This document shows, in pieces, positions 45,545-57,864 of a DNA stretch of 64,000 nt. The translations under genes and the position numbers were made by a program. Every line of letters starts with the position of its first letter. The first letter of the stretch is position 1. This DNA is from Sorghum bicolor (lineage: Eukaryota; Streptophyta; Magnoliopsida; Poales; Poaceae), in the NCBI RefSeq assembly GCF_000003195.3, contig NC_012870.2, positions 25,164,501 to 25,228,500 on the forward strand, written 5' to 3'. The notes under the pieces were generated by a model that was given only the letters and a program-made list of their open reading frames with translations, was not told the origin of the DNA and ran no database searches.

Positions 45545-48500
45545 GTGGTCCACTCCATCTTCGGGGGCAAGGTCTCCATCGAGTCTAAGCGAGAAAGAAA
45601 GCTCTTAAAAAGAGCCTGCCTCAACATAGACAGCACGGATGGCCTGATCGCCGATCCAAAATTCCCCCCCAGGTCGCACAGGGAGATCTCGTTCAGCAAG
45701 AAGGATCAGTGGGCCGCCATTCCGGAGCCAGGACGTTTCCCTCTAATACTGGATCCTTGCATCAACAGCATCAGATTCGAGTGCGTGCTCGTCGACGGGG
45801 GAAGCTCCATCGACATCCTCTTTCGCAATAGCTTGCCTGCTCTCAAGATAACCCCGGCACAGCTAAAGCCCTACGACGCTCAATTATGGGGAGTCCTACC
45901 AGGTCAAAGTTCAGTACCCCTCGGACAGATAACACTGCCTGTCCAGTTCGGAACATCCGACCACTTTCGAACAGAGTTCGTCAACTTTGTGGTCGCTAAC
46001 TTTGATGGAACTTACCACGCTATACTAGGCCGACTATCGCCGACAAAGTTCATGGCGGTTCCGCATTACTCATACCTGGTCCTCAAAATGCCTACAGAAA
46101 AGGGCGTCTTAACTGCTCGAGGCAATGTCTACACCGCATACACTTGCGAGGAGGAAAGCTTCAAGATCACCGAAGCAATCGATCTCTCAATCCGCATGGC
46201 AGAAACAACAACCCAAGCTGCACAGCTTCCTCTTGACCAGCTCCGACTACCCGAGCAGGAGACCGCTAGGAAGAATTCAAAGTCCAAGGAATACAAGGAA
46301 GTACAGCTGGTCGACGGCAGCCCCGAGAAGACGGCCCTCATCGGGGCCAATCTCGACCCTAAATAGGAAGACGCGCTCGTCAGGTTTCTAAGGGACAACG
46401 TGAGCGTTTTCGCATGGAAACCCGCAGACATGCCCGGCGTCCCACGAAACCTGATCGAGCACTCCTTAAATTTCTCGAAGACCGCAAGACCCGTCAAGCA
46501 AAAGCTGCGACGGTTCGCTCGTGACAAAAAGGAGGCTATTAGGACAGAAATAACACGGCTTCTAGCAGCCGGATTTATAAAAGAAGTGTATCATCCCGAT
46601 TGGCTCGCCAATCCGGTTCTTGTACGCAAAAAGAATAATGAATGGAGAATGTGCGTTGATTACACTGATCTCAATAAACACTGTCCTAAAGATCCTTTTG
46701 GTCTCCCTCGCATCGACGAGGTGGTCGACTCAACGGCAGGATGCGAACTCCTCTCTTTTCTAGACTGCAACTCTGGTTATCACCAGATCTCGCTAAAGGG
46801 AGATGATCAGATCAAAACGTCTTTCATTACTCCTTTCGGCGCATACTGCTACACGACCATGTCCTTTGGACTCAAAAACGCCGGAGCCACCTATCAACGG
46901 GCCATCCAGCAATGCCTCCACGACGAGATTCATGATGACCTCGTCGAGGCTTATGTAGATGACGTCGTCGTCAAAACAAGAGATGCAAGCACCCTAATCG
47001 ACAACTTAGACCGAACCTTTAAGGCACTAAACAAATATAAGTGGAAGCTTAACCCCAAAAAATGCATCTTCGGGGTCCCTTCTGGTCTACTACTCGGCAA
47101 CGTCGTCAGCCGCGACGGCATACGACCGAATCCTTCAAAAGTAAAAGCAGTGCTCGACATGCGACCACCTAAGAGTGTCAAGGATATTCAGAAGCTCACC
47201 GGATGTATGGCCGCTCTCAGCCGCTTCATCTCAAGACTAGGAGAAAAAGGCCTCCCTTTCTTCAAACTCTTGAAGGCGTCGGAGAAATTCTCCTGGACAG
47301 AGGAAGCCGACGTTGCGTTCACCCAGCTCAAGACCTTCCTCACCTCACCGCCTGTTCTCACAGCACCTCAGCCCAATGAAGACCTACTCCTTTACATTGC
47401 AGCAACCGACAGGGTCATCTCCACGGCAATAGTGGTCGAGCGAGACGAGCCAGGCCACGTCTACAAGGTCCAGAGACCCGTTTATTTCATAAACGAAGTC
47501 TTAAACGAGTCCAAGGCCAGATACCCACAAATACAAAAGCTCATATACGCCATCCTAATAACGTCGAGGAAGCTAAAGCACTACTTCGACGGCCAACGGG
47601 TCTTGGTAACCACCAGCTTCCCTCTGGGGGACATTCTGCGCAATAAAGATACCAACGGTAGAATTGTAAAATGGGCAATGGAATTATGCCCATTCTCCTT
47701 GGATTTCCAGAGCCGCACCACAGTCAAGTCTCAGGCCCTGGTCGATTTTATCACAGAATGGACGGACCTCAACGAACCTCCCGTTTCCGATGTCTCCGAC
47801 CACTGGTCAATGTTCTTCGACGGGTCCTTGAACATCAACGGTGCCGGCGCTGGGATACTTTTCGTGTCGCCTAACAAGGACAAACTACGTTACGTCCTTA
47901 GAATCCTCTTTCTGGCGTCAAACAACGTCGCCGAGTACGAAGGATGCCTACACGGCATACGACTAGCCATCGAACTGGGAGTCAAACGCCTCTACGTCCA
48001 CAGTGACTCCGCTTTAGTTATCAACCAGCTCAACAAGGAATGGGACGCAACCCACGAGAAAATGGACCTCTACTACAAAGAAATCCACAAATGGGAAACC
48101 AACTTCTATGGCATAAAGTACATCCATGTGGTCCAAGATAAGAACCAGGCAGCAGATGCGCTGTCAAAGTTAGGGTCATCTTGGGCCTAGATCCCGCGAG
48201 GTATTTTCGTTCAAGACATCCATGCGCCAAGTGTGGGCACGGACCTGGTCGAAAAGCAACCTAATGAGGCAATGCTCATAGACGACGCTACTCCGACAAC
48301 CACAGGCCGTGACTAGCGCACCCCTTTCATCAGGTATATATCGGACGGGTTGGGCTTTCAGGATAAAACGGAGAACGAGCGCCTCATTCGACGATCCACG
48401 AATTACATACTGGTGGACGGCAAACTTATGCGAAAGAACGCAAGTTCCGAAGTGCTGCTCAAATGCATATCCCAAGAGGACGGCATCAGGCTCTTGGATG

Positions 48501-49551
48501 ACATACACGCCGGATCCTGTGGCAACCACGCGGCCTCAAGAACACTGGTCGGGAAGGCCTTCCGAGCAGGTTTTTACTGGCCAACCGCGGTTGCCGACGC
48601 CGAGAAACTGGTCTGACATTGTGAAGGATGCCAGTTCTTCGCTAAGAGGACCCACGTACCGGCTCACGAGATTCAAACTATCCCCTCGTCCTGGCCTTTC
48701 GCCTGCTGGGGCCTCGATATGATCGGACCATTTAAGCCGGCTCCTGGCAACTTCAAATTCGTCTTCGTGCTAATCGACAAGTTCTCGAAGTGGATCGAAT
48801 ACATGCCACTGGTCAAAGCAACCTTCGAGAAAGCTGTGGAGTTCCTCAATCAAATCATACACAGATTCAGGATCCCAATAGCATAATCACCGACCTGGGC
48901 ACTCAGTTCACTGGCACTACGTTCTGGGACTTCTGCGATGACAGAGGCATAGTCATAAAATATGTGTCAGTAGCTCACCCACGAGCAAACGGGCAAGTAG
49001 AACGCGCGAACGTGATGATTATTGATGCCCTAAAGAAAAGGTTGTACACAAAGAACGACAGAGCGCCTGGTCGATGGATGAAAGAGTTACCGGCCGTGGT
49101 CTGGGGTCTCCGAACACAGGCCAGACGCAATACAGGCGTGTCACCCTACTTCATGATTTATGGCTCCGAGGCAGTCCTCCCATTTGATGTAACCTTCGGG
49201 TCTCCACAGGTTGAAAACTTCGACCAGTCAACGGCTGACGGCACAAGGGAGCTCGAAATCAACTGCATGGAGGAAAAGCATCTAGTCTCATGTCTTCGAA
49301 CAGCAAAGTATCTCGAAGCCATCAGACGATACCACAGCAGGAATGCCAAAGACCGTTCCTTCGTGGTCGGTGATCTGGTGCTCAAGTGGAAAACAAGCCA
49401 AGAAGGAATGCACAAGTTATCCACACCTTGGGAAGGTCCCTTCATGGTCACCGAAGTCACACGCCCTACATCCTACAGACTGGCATACCCAGACGGAACA
49501 CGCGTGCCTAACTCTTGGCACATAGACAAACTGCGCCGTTTCTATCCATAA
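45545..49551 (+). pseudogene. Gypsy pol: protease, RT, two RNase H domains, integrase; decayed
   Basis: Protease (45545-46366) has the active-site variant LVDGGSSIDILF. Reverse transcriptase begins about 46480, with [22 protein letters not shown] and catalytic YVDD near 46952. The first RNase H runs to about 47760; a second, archaeal-type one follows ([37 protein letters not shown]) to 48187. Integrase spans 48310-49551, with zinc-finger remnants HCEGCQFFAKR, then CWGLDMIGPF, TDLGTQFTG and HPRANGQVERAN. A tail domain (LVLKWK, HIDKLRRFYP) ends at 49551. Breaks: TAG near 46364, 48188 and 48315, TGA near 48615 and a one-base loss near 48883. It would supply replication enzymes; this copy cannot. 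Confidence 0.92.
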
Positions 49552-49846
49552 GTTCTAGTACCTTCTGTTTGTAAGTTTCTTATAATTAGCAATAATAAAA
49601 GTTTTCTTTTTTCGCTATATATTGTTTACACGCAGAGCCTTCGACGGGCACAACAATTTTCCTCTGCGGCAAAGATTCTTAACAATTGTTAATCAAACAC
49701 AGTGATACATCACTCAGATAACATTGCAACGCTCAAAATCATGGTCATGACAAAATCAAACTTTATTACAAACTTTACATACAGAGTTTACAATAAACAC
49801 CCCACTGGGCGATTCCTAGTCTACTTCTACAGACTATCCTATAGGC

Positions 49847-52800
49847 TTACTCCTCGGGCTGATCACCCGCTCGGCCTTGCTGCCCAGACGAAGGGGTCGG
49901 GGCCACCGGCGCCTGGCTGGTCGAGACCGCAGGCGTCGACCGCCCATCTTCGGCAATGGACGCTCCCAACAACTCCCTGGCCGACCTATCTGATCCCGAC
50001 TGGTCGGGGGGAGTGGTTGTCCCGCAAAGGTTGATGTCGCCGATCACTGTCGACGACAAGTCAAGCAGGCCAGCACGAAGGTCGTCTGCCTCCTGCGGAC
50101 CAACCTCCTTGGGGTACCCCCTCTCCAGCCTGGTCAGGTCGACCAGAGGATAGTGGGCGCGCACCATGCTGAGGACGTGCGTGCCGGCGAACTCCCCGGC
50201 ATCCTTGACGAACTGCTAGAGCCAGTCCCACGCCCGTTGCGCCTTCTCGACTGGCGTCAGTCTCGGCGCGCGCGGCTGGTCTTCAGGAAGCTCGGGCTGA
50301 TCAAGTCAAGTACCGGGGCCACTCCTTTTCAAAGCTTGATGCAGTTGGACTTCCAGGAGTCTCGGTCCTTGATCAGCTCGTCTAAATGCTTCTTGGTATT
50401 CACCTTGAGCACTACAAACCAAGCAGGAGGTCAGTTCGCAAATAAAGAAAGGAACATTGGCAACCAAACAAAATAGAGGTGGCACGGTTATTACCAGACA
50501 GCTCCCGATTCCTGTTGCTTAGCTCCTCGCCAGCTCGGCGCCCAATCTCCAACGCCCCGGCAAGCTCCTGGCCGAGCTGCTCTTTCTCTTGCGGGAGGCA
50601 CGCAACCTCCTCCAAGTCTACAGGAACAATCCCTTGGTCAACAAAACTAACCACGCGGCTACAGACAGCTGAGCGGAATACGCGACTGACCTGTCCTTTG
50701 CCGATACTGGTTGGCTAAACACCGAGTGAGGTCGAGACGGCGCTCTTCCTGAGCACTCATCTCGGCCACCTTCTCCCCAACTTCCGACCGAAGCCGATCC
50801 ACCTCCGCGGACTGGGCCTTGTTCTCGGCCATAATACCCTCAATTTGGTCGAAGCACCTCTTCCGATACTTCGCCGTTTTCATTGCGCCCTGCAAAGTAG
50901 AACACATGTCGAACCCAGGAACATACCACATAAGTGTCGAGCAGCACAAAGGACCACTTACCTTAACCTTGTCCACGAGACGCTTTGCAGCACGCTCCAC
51001 CCTAGCGGCCTCTTCCGTCTTCGTGAGCTCCTCGTGTCTGATGAAGTGGTCCCCGCGCTGGCGCCACACGTAGACGTGCTGGCGGCCATCACGGGGACGA
51101 CCTTCAGTCTCCTCCACGTCATCGTCAGAGGCCGCCTGGGTCTCCTCGTTCGCCGCACTACCACCGACTGTGGTCGCAGGCATCACTGGTCCCTGGTCCA
51201 GGCCATGGGAGCCTGCGGGCGAAGAGGCCCCTGCCCGGGGCGGTGTTGGGACTCCCCTCCCTTTGGCTGATGGAGGAGTCGGGGCCCTGTCTTCCTCCTC
51301 CACGACGTTACTCGGGGGAGACGTCCTCGTATCCTCCTCGTCTCTCGTCGGGGTGCTCGCCATGGCCTTTGCTGATGCCGGATGCTCCTCGGCGCTCTCT
51401 GCCGCGGATGTTGCCGCGGGCTGCTCCGTGGTCTGTGGCACGGCGTCCCCAGAAGGCAGCAACGTGGCCAGGATCGACGTCCAACGCCGTGCTAACAAGA
51501 CGACATTTAAACAATGTCAAAACGAAGCAACAAAATGCAAAACATCGCAGCACGAAAGTAAGAATGAAAACTTACAGGTCAGAGCACCGGTGTGTTGCGG
51601 TGAACCTCCTCCTGGTTCTACCAGTCGGTACCTGCGCCCCCGTCTCTACGACGCGCGTCGGCTCGACGTGCGGTGCAGGCGGGTCACTGGTCGCCCGACC
51701 AGTGGTGGCCGGTGCAACGTCCGGACGACTGCGCGGCCTCCGGACCAACGACGGCGCAGCTTCCTCCTCGTCGTCGTCATCGGCGATCCGGACGAGCCGA
51801 CGGCGCTTTGGCGCCTGGCTGCTATCTGCCGGCAGCGTTGCCGCAGGAGAGGGTTCCGCCGCCAGTGGCCTTTTTCCCGCCACTCTGTCCTCGGTGGTCG
51901 GGGCGGGATGGTTCTGCTCCTCCTCACTGCTGGTGTACCGAGTACACCGAGTAGCGTCGTCTTCTGGCGGGTCTTCACCCACGGGATTCTCCATGCCAGG
52001 TGCCAGTGATACGTACACTATGCACCGGTCAACGTCTCCGATCTGCAATAACAACAAAGTCAAGTCAACAACTAGGAAGAACAAGTACTCAGAAAGCAAA
52101 ATCAGTTCGCAACGTTACCTTGGGAGCTGGTCGCCCCAGCTTGAAGGCCTGCACCCGATCACCACTACGGACGAAGCTGCTGTCTGCAAAGTTGAACAGT
52201 TCGTTCAACAGCTGTTGCACTTCCGCCTTCTCCAAAACCTCAGGGCTCATCCTGGTCGGATCCTGGCTCCCAGCGTACTCGTACGCTGAGTGTACCCTCT
52301 TCTGGCAGGGCATCACCCAACGACACACGAAGTTGCCGACCACTCCTAGCCCGTCTAAACGCGACCAGCCGATCAGCTTCATCAGGTCTTCTACCTGACC
52401 GGCGAACTCTGGGCGGTCTGTCCAACTGACCCTCTTCTCGGGAATGTACCCCACGTCGCAGAACGTGGAGCTGCCCGGCTCTTCCCTGACGTAGAACCAC
52501 TTCTTGTACCATTCGGTGAGAGAAGTGTTCCACGGGCAGTTGAGATACCGGTTCTTCATCCCGTCATGAAGATTGAGGTATACTCCACCTGCAACAATGG
52601 AGCCTCCAACCGCTCCCTTCTTCCTCAAACAGAAAAGGTAGCGGAAAAGATCGAAGTGCGGCTCTATCCCAACATAGGCCTCGCACAGATGGATAAAAGT
52701 GGAAATAAGAAGAATCGAGTTCGGGTGCAGATTGCAGATCCCGATCTCATAGTAAAGAAGAAGCCCCTGGAGAAAAGGATGGACAGGAACCCCAAAACCC

Positions 52801-53005
52801 CTCTTAAAAAATCTTCGAAAACCACGATCTCACCGGCACGGGGGTCGGGGTAGCTCTCCCCCTCTGGCGCCCTCCACCCGCCGAGCTCTTGGCTGTGCAG
52901 TAGCCCCATACCAACGAGGTCGTTGAGGGACCTCACGCTGCTCCGAGACTTTTTCCACTCCTTGGCCATCAGTTCGGCCCTCTTTTTGGAGTCGCTCTTC
53001 GCCAT
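49847..53005 (-). pseudogene. Antisense spliced gene in the Gypsy 3' region (PF04195-like)
   Basis: A multi-exon gene running opposite to gag-pol. Exon 1 starts MAKSDSKKRAELMAKEWKKS at 53005. It continues, after a one-base frame break near 52810, into a conserved region (GAVGGSIVAGGVYLNLHDG, WYKKWFYVREE) resembling the 'putative gypsy type transposon' family PF04195. It ends at 52119 before GTAACG. Exon 2 (52042-51576) is acidic with a basic KRRRLVRI patch. Exon 3 starts about 51491. A 75-nt intron with GTAAGT and TTTGCAG ends is inferred near 50888-50962, before a coiled-coil segment (RKRCFDQIEGIMAENKAQ). The frame ends DQPEE-stop at 49847. Antisense genes here are known from Tat-lineage elements; their function is not established to my knowledge. 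Confidence 0.75.
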
Positions 53006-53420
53006 TGACGCTGCAGGAATGGATGCAAGATGGGCGGACTGATGGTGATTGCAGAAGGCAAGAGTGGAAAGCTTGAAGGCAATGGCAGGGTAAGCAATAC
53101 GGGGGCAATGTCAAGCTTTTATAATCAACAACTCCACCCCTCCCACTTCCCGCATTATTGGGAAGTGAGCGGGCCCAACAGCGGACGCGGCGTTTCGGTC
53201 TTCAACAATTACCGACAGTTAATAAGGCAGCCTTTTCGTATAATTGATGGTTTCCTTTTCTCGAACCGCACAAAGAGCGGCTGCACAGTTACCAGGCACA
53301 CCTTTTCACGCAACCATCTGACAATGCGTCAGGAGGTCTCATCACGTCACTCATTTATGTGGTAATATGCTTTTTTTTCAAAATAACAGACAAAAATGGG
53401 TGGAGGATCAACGTTCCTGG
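53006..53420. other. Gypsy 3' region, promoter side of the antisense gene
   Basis: Non-coding stretch immediately upstream (minus strand) of the antisense gene's ATG, so it should contain that gene's promoter. I see no unambiguous TATA box at a convincing distance. Confidence 0.45.
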
Positions 53421-53700
53421 GGACTGCACCGACCACCGAGCTGTGTACGCTCGGGGACTAGTCGACCGGTCTGCCCGTTTGGAGATCTGGGGACTGCACC
53501 GATCACCGAGCAGTGTATGCTCGGGGACTGGTCGACCAGTCTGCCAGTTTGGAGATCTGGGGACTGCACCGATCACCGAGCAGTGTATGCTCGGGGACTG
53601 GTCGACCAGTCTGCCAGTTTGGAGATCTGGGTGCTGCACCAACCACCGAGCATTACACGCTTGGGGACTGGTTGATAAGTCTATCCGATGGCAAGCGAAC
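53421..53700. repeat. Four 70-bp tandem repeats with polypurine-like motifs
   Basis: Units start at 53421, 53491, 53561 and 53631 (GGACTGCACCGA, then ACCGAGCAGTGTATGC, TCGGGGACTGGTCGACC, and TTTGGAGATCTGG). The last is diverged. Each contains the phrase CTCGGGGACT, or close to it, which also forms the polypurine tract at 54184. Further single copies lie near 53709, 53775 and 53889. Confidence 0.93.
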
Positions 53701-54183
53701 ATGAGATGCTCGGGGACTGGATAATTCTAATTTTTTAGACCTTGCTACAAGGTTCATACTTCACGTTCCAGCAAGCTCGGGGACTACATCGGTACGATGC
53801 ATCTGGCGATGCATCTCAGTTTCAGAACTTCTCTGAGGTTTTTTCTTCTGACCCTGGCACCACGTGCCTACGTCACCTACTACCAGGCTCGGGGACTAAG
53901 TGGGCACACTTCACCTTGCGGTGAATATGTTTGCTTTTTCAACATCCATACTTTTCAGAAAAGTAAAGTGGGCACACTTCATCAGGAAAGAAATCTTTTT
54001 TAATTTAGAGCACCATGCATTCTTCGAACAACCTGCTTCTTCAATATCAATGTTGATCAACTGTCTTTCAAGTTGGTTAAAATATCGTTGCAACTGTTTG
54101 GGCGACTTTCCTGCTTATCGAAGACATCAAGCCTCACTGGTCGAAGAAGCCCAAGACGGCGTGCTACTTCACAATACATGGTA

Positions 54184-54196
54184 CTCGGGGACTAGC
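54184..54196 (+). other. Gypsy polypurine tract
   Basis: CTCGGGGACTAGC ends immediately before the 3' LTR, the expected position for priming plus-strand DNA. Confidence 0.7.
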
Positions 54197-54650
54197 TGTG
54201 GGGGTATGAACCCCTATACCCTTACGGCTAGACTTGGGCCAGGAGGCTTGGCCCATTACGAGACAAGTTCGAGGCTTGATCCGGCTGCTCGGAGTTTCGC
54301 GCAAGGAAACAAGACGTGGAGATCAAGCAGGATTCTAGTCGGTTAGAATAGGAATTGATATCGAACTATCCATGGCAATTGTAACCGACTAGGATTAGTT
54401 TCCAGATCTGTAGCCCTGCCCTCCGGACTATATAAGGAGAGGCAAGGGACCCCCTAGGACACATTATTCTCTCAATCCAATACAATCAGACGCAGGACGT
54501 AGGTATTACGCCCACACGGCGGCCGAACCTAGATAAAAACCTTGTCTGTGTCTTGCGTCACCATCAAGTTCGTAGCTTGTGCACCGTCTACCGATAAACT
54601 ACTACCGTGGGTATACCCCAAGGTAGACTGCCGACTAGCTTTCGTCGACA
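54197..54650 (+). repeat. Gypsy 3' LTR
   Basis: 454 bp, near-identical to 42730-43182, with TATA at 54428-54437. Confidence 0.96.
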
Positions 54651-55060
54651 GACGGTTGCTCTAACAACAACCGCCACGGTTAATAACTGATTAACCATGG
54701 TGGTTTCTTTAATGTGCCCGCCACGGTTAAGGCTGTGCCTATAAAAGTAGCAGCAAGCCCTTCTTCTTCCCTATGGCTCCTTCTCCATTTATTAGGTTTT
54801 GACCTCACAATGTTACTATTTGATATCTTAAAGGGGAGAACATTTTGCCCTTTTATTTGGTGAAGGGGGGCCACAAGACGTGGATTTCTTACTCTCTAAC
54901 TCTCATTTTCTCTCTTTTGCATTATTTAGGTGGTTTTGAGGTAGATCTAGATCTAGATCCAAATGGAGGAGAGAGAAAACTAGATCTAAGGGTACTCACA
55001 TGTTTTCATATGGCTTTATTTATTTTTCTCCTTTGTGTGTGCAAGGTGGTCACGGTCATT

Positions 55061-56226
55061 ATGGTTAGGGAAGAGTGGATGTATAAGATACCGAGGGTTA
55101 GCAATGATTTAGCTTTTTTAGGACATGTGAGAAAGTTTGTTGCTGCTGTGAAAAAGCACATGTGCATTTGGGTCGAGAGCGCATCATTTGTCCGTGCAAT
55201 AGCTGCAAGAACAACCTTCTCTAGGAAGATAACGTGGTGCAGTCTCACTTGATCCGACATGGCTTCGTCAAGGACTACACCGTTTGGAAGTATCACGGTG
55301 AAGAAGCAGATGCAAGTGCAACCTGTGCATCTGGCGGAGGTAACTCGTCAACGTTGAATGATGGGGGACGACAACCATCTGCAGCGGCAGGCGGTGATAG
55401 TGTGAACCGTGATTACATCAGGCTCCATGATCTGATTGGAGACTATGGCGATGATGATGATGAGCAGGGTGATGTTGTCTCCCGAAGATGTGGAGATTTT
55501 TTTTAAAATGTTGCTAACCATATGTATCAAGATGACAATCTGTTTGGAAATCCGAAGTGGTTGGAGAATTTCAAAGAGATGAAGCAGGCAGCAATTAATC
55601 CCCTGTATGAGGGTTGTCCGAAGCATTTGACGGTGTTGTGTTTTAACCTCTAGATGCTCATGCTGATGCCTCACCATGGGTGGTCCGACATGAGCTTCAA
55701 TTACCTATTAGAGAGGCTTGCTAACTCATACCTAGAGGGTAACAAGGTGCCTACCAATACCTACCGAGGAAAGAAGATGATCTGGCCAGTGGCGATGACG
55801 CTTAAAAAGTTCCATGCATGCCCTAACCATTGTATTCTATATCGGGGTAATTATGAAAACTTGCAGAGCTGTCCGCACTGCGGCGCGAGCCGATACAAGA
55901 GGAATGCTGGTTGTCGTGCAAACATGGATGATGAGGGACCAACAAAGAGAGGGAAGAAGAAGGCGAAGATCCAGACGGCCAAGAAGCAGATCCCATCTCG
56001 TGAGGATGAGGAAGAAGAGGGTTGCATGCAGAGGAAAAGCCCTGCACTGTCAATGTGGTACCTACCAGTGATCGATCGCCTACATGCGCTATTCGGGAAC
56101 CCAGAGGATGCCCAGCTGATGTCCTGACATGCATCAGCGGAACGAATGAAGGATGACGGCAAGCTGCGACACCCCTCTGATGGCAAGCAGTGCAAGCGAT
56201 GGATCAAAGGGCCATCAAGCAAATAG
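55061..56226 (+). pseudogene. Truncated TNPD-type CACTA transposase
   Basis: Fragments of the same protein family as 9326-12846 but a different lineage. A Transpos_assoc start (EWMYKIPRVSNDLAF) is followed by a frameshift near 55180 and resumption as VVQSHLIRHGFVKDYTVWKYHGE at about 55234. The frame breaks again at 55505. The N-terminal part of Transposase_21 follows at 55655-56126 (KKFHACPNHCILYRGNYEN, CPHCGASRYKRN, SMWYLPVIDRLHALF). A TGA sits near 56126 where Trp would be expected, then HASAERMKDDGK and a stop. Everything C-terminal is missing. It is the only coding sequence of the CACTA derivative. Confidence 0.88.
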
Positions 56227-56333
56227 TAGCTGGCATTTATAAGTTTATCACGGACCAATGTTGTTATGTTGACAGACAATTCTTCTACATCAGGAGTGAG
56301 CTAGCGAGAGACGAGAAGTTTTTTAAGTGTATA

Positions 56334-57790
56334 TATCTAAATAAATCCTGTCTCTGCCCCCTATAAGCTCTAATCGGTGCAGATGAAGCCGAGGCACATG
56401 CGTGTGGAGCGGAGGAAGACAAGGTGTGCGCACGTATGGGGTCGCTCCTGTCCAAGCGTTGGGAGTTGGGACATGTCGCAGCGTATGCACACTGATTAAA
56501 GATTGTGGTCAAATACCGCCCTTGTAATCTTGTCTTACCCAGCTCGCTGATCGAGCTTTGTGCAATCCAGAGGTGGTGGTGGACTGGTGGTAGAGTGTAC
56601 TAGTTGTGGTAGCGTAGTACGTACTAGCTGTCTCGCTTATCCTCATATCCTGGCCCCAAGCCCCCAAGTCTCTGCGTTCACATAGTTGGCCGTTAGCAGA
56701 CACTGGCCGATTAGTCACTTAGCCATATCCTTGAACACAACAGGAGCAATGCATCACCATCGCAGAGTGCCGAACAGCTTATGTCGATTTCACGCCCGGA
56801 CAAACATTCATTTGTCTATTGGTTCGTCGCAGAGTCCCCACGACGCCAGTTTGGTCAGTCAGGCACAAGCCGCGGCACAACGCACGAAATTCTGCATATG
56901 CATGCTTGTCGGTAGAAATGACAAGCATCTCTCATTCTCTCTCTATAGTAGTTCGCCATTCTCAATTGCTCATACAAGTGATGAACCCACCATGGTTTAT
57001 TTCATTTAACTTTCATTTTCTAGAGTACATGAATTGTTGTCAGGCCAGCTAACGAAATTTTATCAATTTTAGGAGAGCGATCTTAATGCTATTGATAAAT
57101 TTTGAATTGTAGGGGGAAGTTAACAATTATTCACTCAGATGGATTTTCTGCATACATAGAATCTAAATATATACTATGTCTAGATGCACGGTAAAAATTA
57201 TTAACTAGAAAAGACAAAAAGACTTACAAATTTGGAACGGAGGAGTAGCAAACCTTGAAAGCAAGAATGATATATATTGGTAGGTCTCATTTAAATTTTA
57301 TTTGCTGAGAGTGAGAGATTACCTTGTTTAGCTTGCGACTTGTCTGCTCAATATACATAATGTACTGCATGCATCCTGATCGATCGATGTGGTAATAACG
57401 TGCATGCATGCTGCACACACCGATTATTGCTAATTTTCCTTTTATATATTTGGTTGGACCCAAAGACTGTTGACTATATGTACACTTCATTACAAAGTCC
57501 AAGCAGATCAATGCTGCATTGTAATCTACAGATCATTAGTACAGAGACCAACACGCTAGGAATCGCTGGTCAAATACCTGGGCCGCAGAATACGTAGCAT
57601 TCCAAATTTGTTGACCTCGCCCACCGGCCGCGCGCTCAGGTATTTTTCACACGTAAATTCAGGCCAATTGAGAAAAGAGTTTCCATCAGTTCGCCTGATG
57701 AAAGTCAAGCTGTACCTACCATGTCGTTATCTTTTCCCTGATGACAAACACCAACTAGCGAGCAAGACTGCCGTTTTGCATGGTGACCAG
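56334..57790. other. Copy B sequence upstream of GRP2, no other gene
   Basis: Aligns with 26075-26688 and 33887-36300 without their inserted elements. Short open frames here also exist in copy A with different breaks, so coding is unlikely. The last 300 bp hold the conserved GRP promoter region. Confidence 0.65.
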
Positions 57791-57791
57791 C

Positions 57792-57801
57792 ACTATAAAT
57801 A
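57792..57801 (+). promoter_or_regulatory. TATA box of GRP2
   Basis: CTATAAATAC lies 64 bp before the GRP2 start codon, matching GRP1. Confidence 0.8.
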
Positions 57802-57864
57802 CCCATGGGGTCTTCACCTCCTACTCATCCCATCCTTCAAGTTCAACATAGTTTGCTACTACCA

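Larger units (their letters stand above)
42730..54650 (+). mobile_element. Tat-type Ty3/Gypsy retrotransposon, 11,921 bp
   Basis: It is flanked by 5-bp duplications GACGG (42725-42729 and 54651-54655). LTRs are 42730-43182 and 54197-54650. The order gag, protease, reverse transcriptase, RNase H, integrase marks Ty3/Gypsy. A second, archaeal-type RNase H after the first, and a spliced antisense gene between pol and the 3' LTR, point to the Tat lineage. A primer-binding site and polypurine tract are visible. By hand the LTRs differ at about ten positions plus small indels, roughly 2%, implying a fairly young insertion. Gag and pol nevertheless carry several stops. It lies inside the CACTA derivative's left subterminal repeats. 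Confidence 0.96.
42418..56330 (+). mobile_element. CACTA deletion derivative, split by a Gypsy element
   Basis: It starts TACTACTACAAAAAA and ends TTTTTTAAGTG, flanked by TAT on both sides (42415-42417 and 56331-56333). Without the Gypsy it is about 2 kb. The left part carries many ACCGTGGCGGT/ACCGCCACGGTTAA motifs in both orientations, continuing at 54656-54740 after the Gypsy. The right part holds a truncated transposase. The terminal repeats match poorly, so the right end is less certain. Copy A shows the empty site (CTCTATATGTCTAAATA near 26072). Confidence 0.75.

Noticed and set aside
53421..53700. CRISPR-like array
   Set aside because: The 70-bp units are contiguous tandem repeats without unique spacers, in a plant retrotransposon.
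53355..53702. Repeated peptide frames across the 70-bp array
   Set aside because: Open frames occur on both strands because the repeat lacks stops; 70 bp is not a multiple of three, so no consistent repeat peptide is made.
57805..57864. Upstream in-frame ATG of GRP2 as the true start
   Set aside because: It lies within about 15 bp of the TATA box, would put non-signal residues before the signal peptide, and is not conserved in GRP1.
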